Below are positions 63,101 through 64,000 of a DNA stretch of 64,000 nucleotides, one piece after another (within the stretch, counting starts at the first letter, position 1; the number at the start of each line of letters is the position of its first letter). The notes under the pieces were generated by a model that saw nothing but the letters and a program-made list of their open reading frames with translations, was not told the origin of the DNA and ran no database searches. The position numbers and the translations under genes are program-made. Source of the DNA: Desulfospira joergensenii DSM 10085 (lineage in GTDB: Bacteria; Desulfobacterota; Desulfobacteria; Desulfobacterales; Desulfobacteraceae); assembly GCF_000420085.1 (NCBI RefSeq), contig NZ_ATUG01000003.1, positions 248,001-312,000 of the forward strand, given 5' to 3'.

Positions 63101-64000
63101 AATCCCGATCAGGTGGTGGATGTGTTTGAAAACCGGACGGGTTTCGGATTCAGTCAAAAGCGTTGGGGGCTCCAGGCCGGCCGGTCGTTCAAGGAAAACC
63201 TGTCCCGGGTGGATGTCACGGTTCATTCCCGGTCATCCAATGTTTACGGCCTCATGGATAATGACGACATGTTCCAGTACCTGGGCGGGCTTTCCATGGC
63301 CGTTCGAAAGGAATCGGGGAAAACACCGGAAACCCTGATCACCCGGCAGCAGAACAAAGGCCGGGTTGAGGTGGAAGACCTGGGCAAGGCCCTGGGCCGG
63401 GAAATGCGGACCCGGTACCTCAATCCAAAATGGATACAGGGCATGAAGGCCGAAGATTATGCCGGCGCCAAAGCCATGTCCGACTTTGTTGAATATTTGT
63501 GGGGATGGAACATGACCACACCGGAAAAGGTGGATGGGGCAAAATGGCAGCAGACTTACGAGGTCTATGTCAAAGATAAATACGGTCTTGAACTGAAACA
63601 ATTTTTTAACCAAGCCTCGCCCTGGGCTTTCCAGTCCATTACCGGGCGGATGCTTGAGACCCATCGAAAAGGGTATTGGAAACCGGACCGGAAAGTTCTG
63701 GAAACCATGGCAGCCGAATATGCGAAAAGTGTAATTGACAAAGGAGTGGCCTGCTGTGATCATACCTGCAACAATCCCCTTCTCAACCAGATGGTGGTCT
63801 CCATCATATCCATTCCGGGTGTGCTGAGCCCGGATCTGGTCGAAAAATTCAGGCTGGCCGTGGAGCAGGCGGCCAAAAAGTCACTGGACGAGCAGGTCCG
63901 GGACCAGAAGGATCTGATCCAAAAGCTGTTGGCTCCTGCTCCGGAAAAATCAGCCCAGGCTGATCCTGGAAAGGATAAAACAGACGAAAACATGGTGGAG
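60188..64000 (+). CDS. Periplasmic CobN-like chelatase 2 (3' partial)
   Basis: Open frame from the ATG at 60188 to the window end, 1271 codons so far and no stop. Signal peptide MKLYFSLLFILLFPGAVFG. CobN-family motifs: NHHQGKQNIGASYLN, the metal-site region LGTHSTYEWTPGKQSG (His547) and GEGIMAKRRGRGVMISHL, and the C-terminal GVACCDHTCNNP (Cys1189, 1190, 1194; His1192). It differs from copy 1 in the metal-site loop (THST in place of THGS) and in an acidic, His-containing insert around residues 672-693. A C-terminal membrane anchor like that of copy 1 would lie beyond the window. It starts 4 bases after the DUF2149 gene. Confidence 0.88.
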   Translation, partial: MKLYFSLLFILLFPGAVFGADLVFMVLDHNSYIATQAVNHLDLPLDIQVITADDVTRQPDAMAAIIDESSLLVIDIMGRELESFLSQQSGIESKIIYTLRGSLDDESLKKKGFRFDPDVSVYYRYLSVENIENMLRLVIHRHMDKTMSFAPVVKRPDLGLYHPDTGKIFTDADDFWAWQKKRPSFDPEKPKIGFLFFSSFLTQGQKKPVDYIIQSLESHGFLVMPCYGRDQRIVQSFLLDPQGKARVDMVLAFSFKFYNALTPELGAALKKLDVPIFNAVSLYKKSHEEWRKSPVGIDNLTVSWSLAAPELSGLVEPTVLAAKEKIRDPETGRNYFLNRPVVENMDRIIPRLKNWNRLQKMPNDQKRIALVFYNHHQGKQNIGASYLNVFRSIEEILTALRKKGYQAGSPLSETDIKDMILKSARNIGSWAPGELDKLISSGRGIRLPIERYKDWFEALPGDFKEKVRDQWGEPEESGIMKSGRDFIIPAVKIGNMVLLPEPARGWGDDPMKLYHDTTLYPHHQYLAVYLWLQKEFKADAMIHLGTHSTYEWTPGKQSGLSPSCPPEVLITDIPNLYPYIVDDVGEGIMAKRRGRGVMISHLTPTLRSSDLHEEYSRMAELVNDIERAESRGSITAEEKRKELLELAGTTGILEDLKSESIAGKPGYSHDKQEPDSRDLAGDPEPTGDHDHEDTVHLLGHYLEEIKAEMIPFGMHTFGRSPGPEETAEMETSIQKWNPEIDPARLSEDLAQSGIREINSLIRGLDGRFVPPGPGNDPVRNPEALPTGRNFYGLNPGKLPSKAAWELGKKAAREIIANHIKKQNGYPQKVAVILWATETLRNEGVNESTILYLIGTRPRWSKTGRVLGLELIPSGELNRPRIDVMINTSGLYRDLFPEKMIYLDKAIDLAARQTDVENLIARHNREMKTRLINQGMDPEKAEEMSRFRIFSEPPGAYGNGVSEMAGGSSKWDNPDQVVDVFENRTGFGFSQKRWGLQAGRSFKENLSRVDVTVHSRSSNVYGLMDNDDMFQYLGGLSMAVRKESGKTPETLITRQQNKGRVEVEDLGKALGREMRTRYLNPKWIQGMKAEDYAGAKAMSDFVEYLWGWNMTTPEKVDGAKWQQTYEVYVKDKYGLELKQFFNQASPWAFQSITGRMLETHRKGYWKPDRKVLETMAAEYAKSVIDKGVACCDHTCNNPLLNQMVVSIISIPGVLSPDLVEKFRLAVEQAAKKSLDEQVRDQKDLIQKLLAPAPEKSAQADPGKDKTDENMVE

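Noticed and set aside
1-64000. CRISPR arrays, tRNA, rRNA, insertion sequences or prophage genes
   Set aside because: No regularly spaced repeats, cloverleaf sequences, transposase or phage-like proteins were seen.

Overview
The window looks like chromosome of a Gram-negative anaerobe of the sulfate-reducer type (Desulfobacterota, Desulfobacteraceae-like). This is inferred from gene order and protein character, not from a marker gene. It has lipid A and outer-membrane assembly genes, the lpxI alternative for lipid A, TonB-dependent receptors and a heavy investment in corrinoids. No rRNA, tRNA, insertion sequence, phage gene or CRISPR array was recognised. Most of the window is orderly housekeeping DNA.

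Layout. 1-8.8 kb is a + strand envelope operon: lolC/E (5' cut by the window edge), lolD, bamA, skp, lpxD, lpxA, lpxI, lpxB. 8.9-10.2 kb is a CNNM/CBS membrane protein. 10.4-15.1 kb is an aromatic amino acid set (pheA, aroE, aroA, aroC), preceded by an unlisted 24-codon leader peptide very rich in Phe and Tyr codons and by a terminator hairpin, a classical attenuator. 15.1-17.0 kb (- strand) holds a small unknown protein and a TolC-family outer-membrane protein. 17.2-20.2 kb carries purC, a ParB-like protein and a spore-photoproduct-lyase-family radical SAM protein. 20.2-27.6 kb (- strand) carries an EF-G-like GTPase and the tlyA, dxs, ispA, xseB, xseA cluster. 27.9-34.1 kb has a BI-1 family membrane protein, glmM, a left-handed beta-helix protein, pgi and fabH. 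34.3-36.8 kb has a Ca2+/cation antiporter, a stand-alone receiver and a receiver-less sigma-54 activator. 37.1-42.2 kb is a branched-chain amino acid ABC transporter (livKHMGF).

The accessory part is 42.2-64.0 kb. Two near-duplicate cobalamin riboswitches, each with its own promoter and intrinsic terminator, lie before two TonB-dependent receptor genes. From the second riboswitch an apparently continuous operon runs off the window end: receptor; a secreted fusion of a BtuF-like binding domain with a CbiZ-type adenosylcobinamide amidohydrolase; a CobN-like chelatase with an export signal and a C-terminal membrane anchor; a DUF2162 membrane protein; an ExbB/TolQ/MotA-like protein; a DUF2149 protein; a secreted two-domain nitrilase; a third receptor; then a second DUF2162, ExbB-like, DUF2149 and CobN-like set. 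Most junctions are ATGA-type overlaps.

My reading is that this operon encodes a periplasmic corrinoid (or other metallo-tetrapyrrole) processing machine: receptors import the substrate, amidohydrolases trim it, a membrane-tethered CobN-like protein handles the central metal, an ExbB/ExbD-like proton motor powers a step, and a membrane protein with a CPxC motif moves the metal. The component identities are well supported. The substrate and the direction of the metal reaction are inference.
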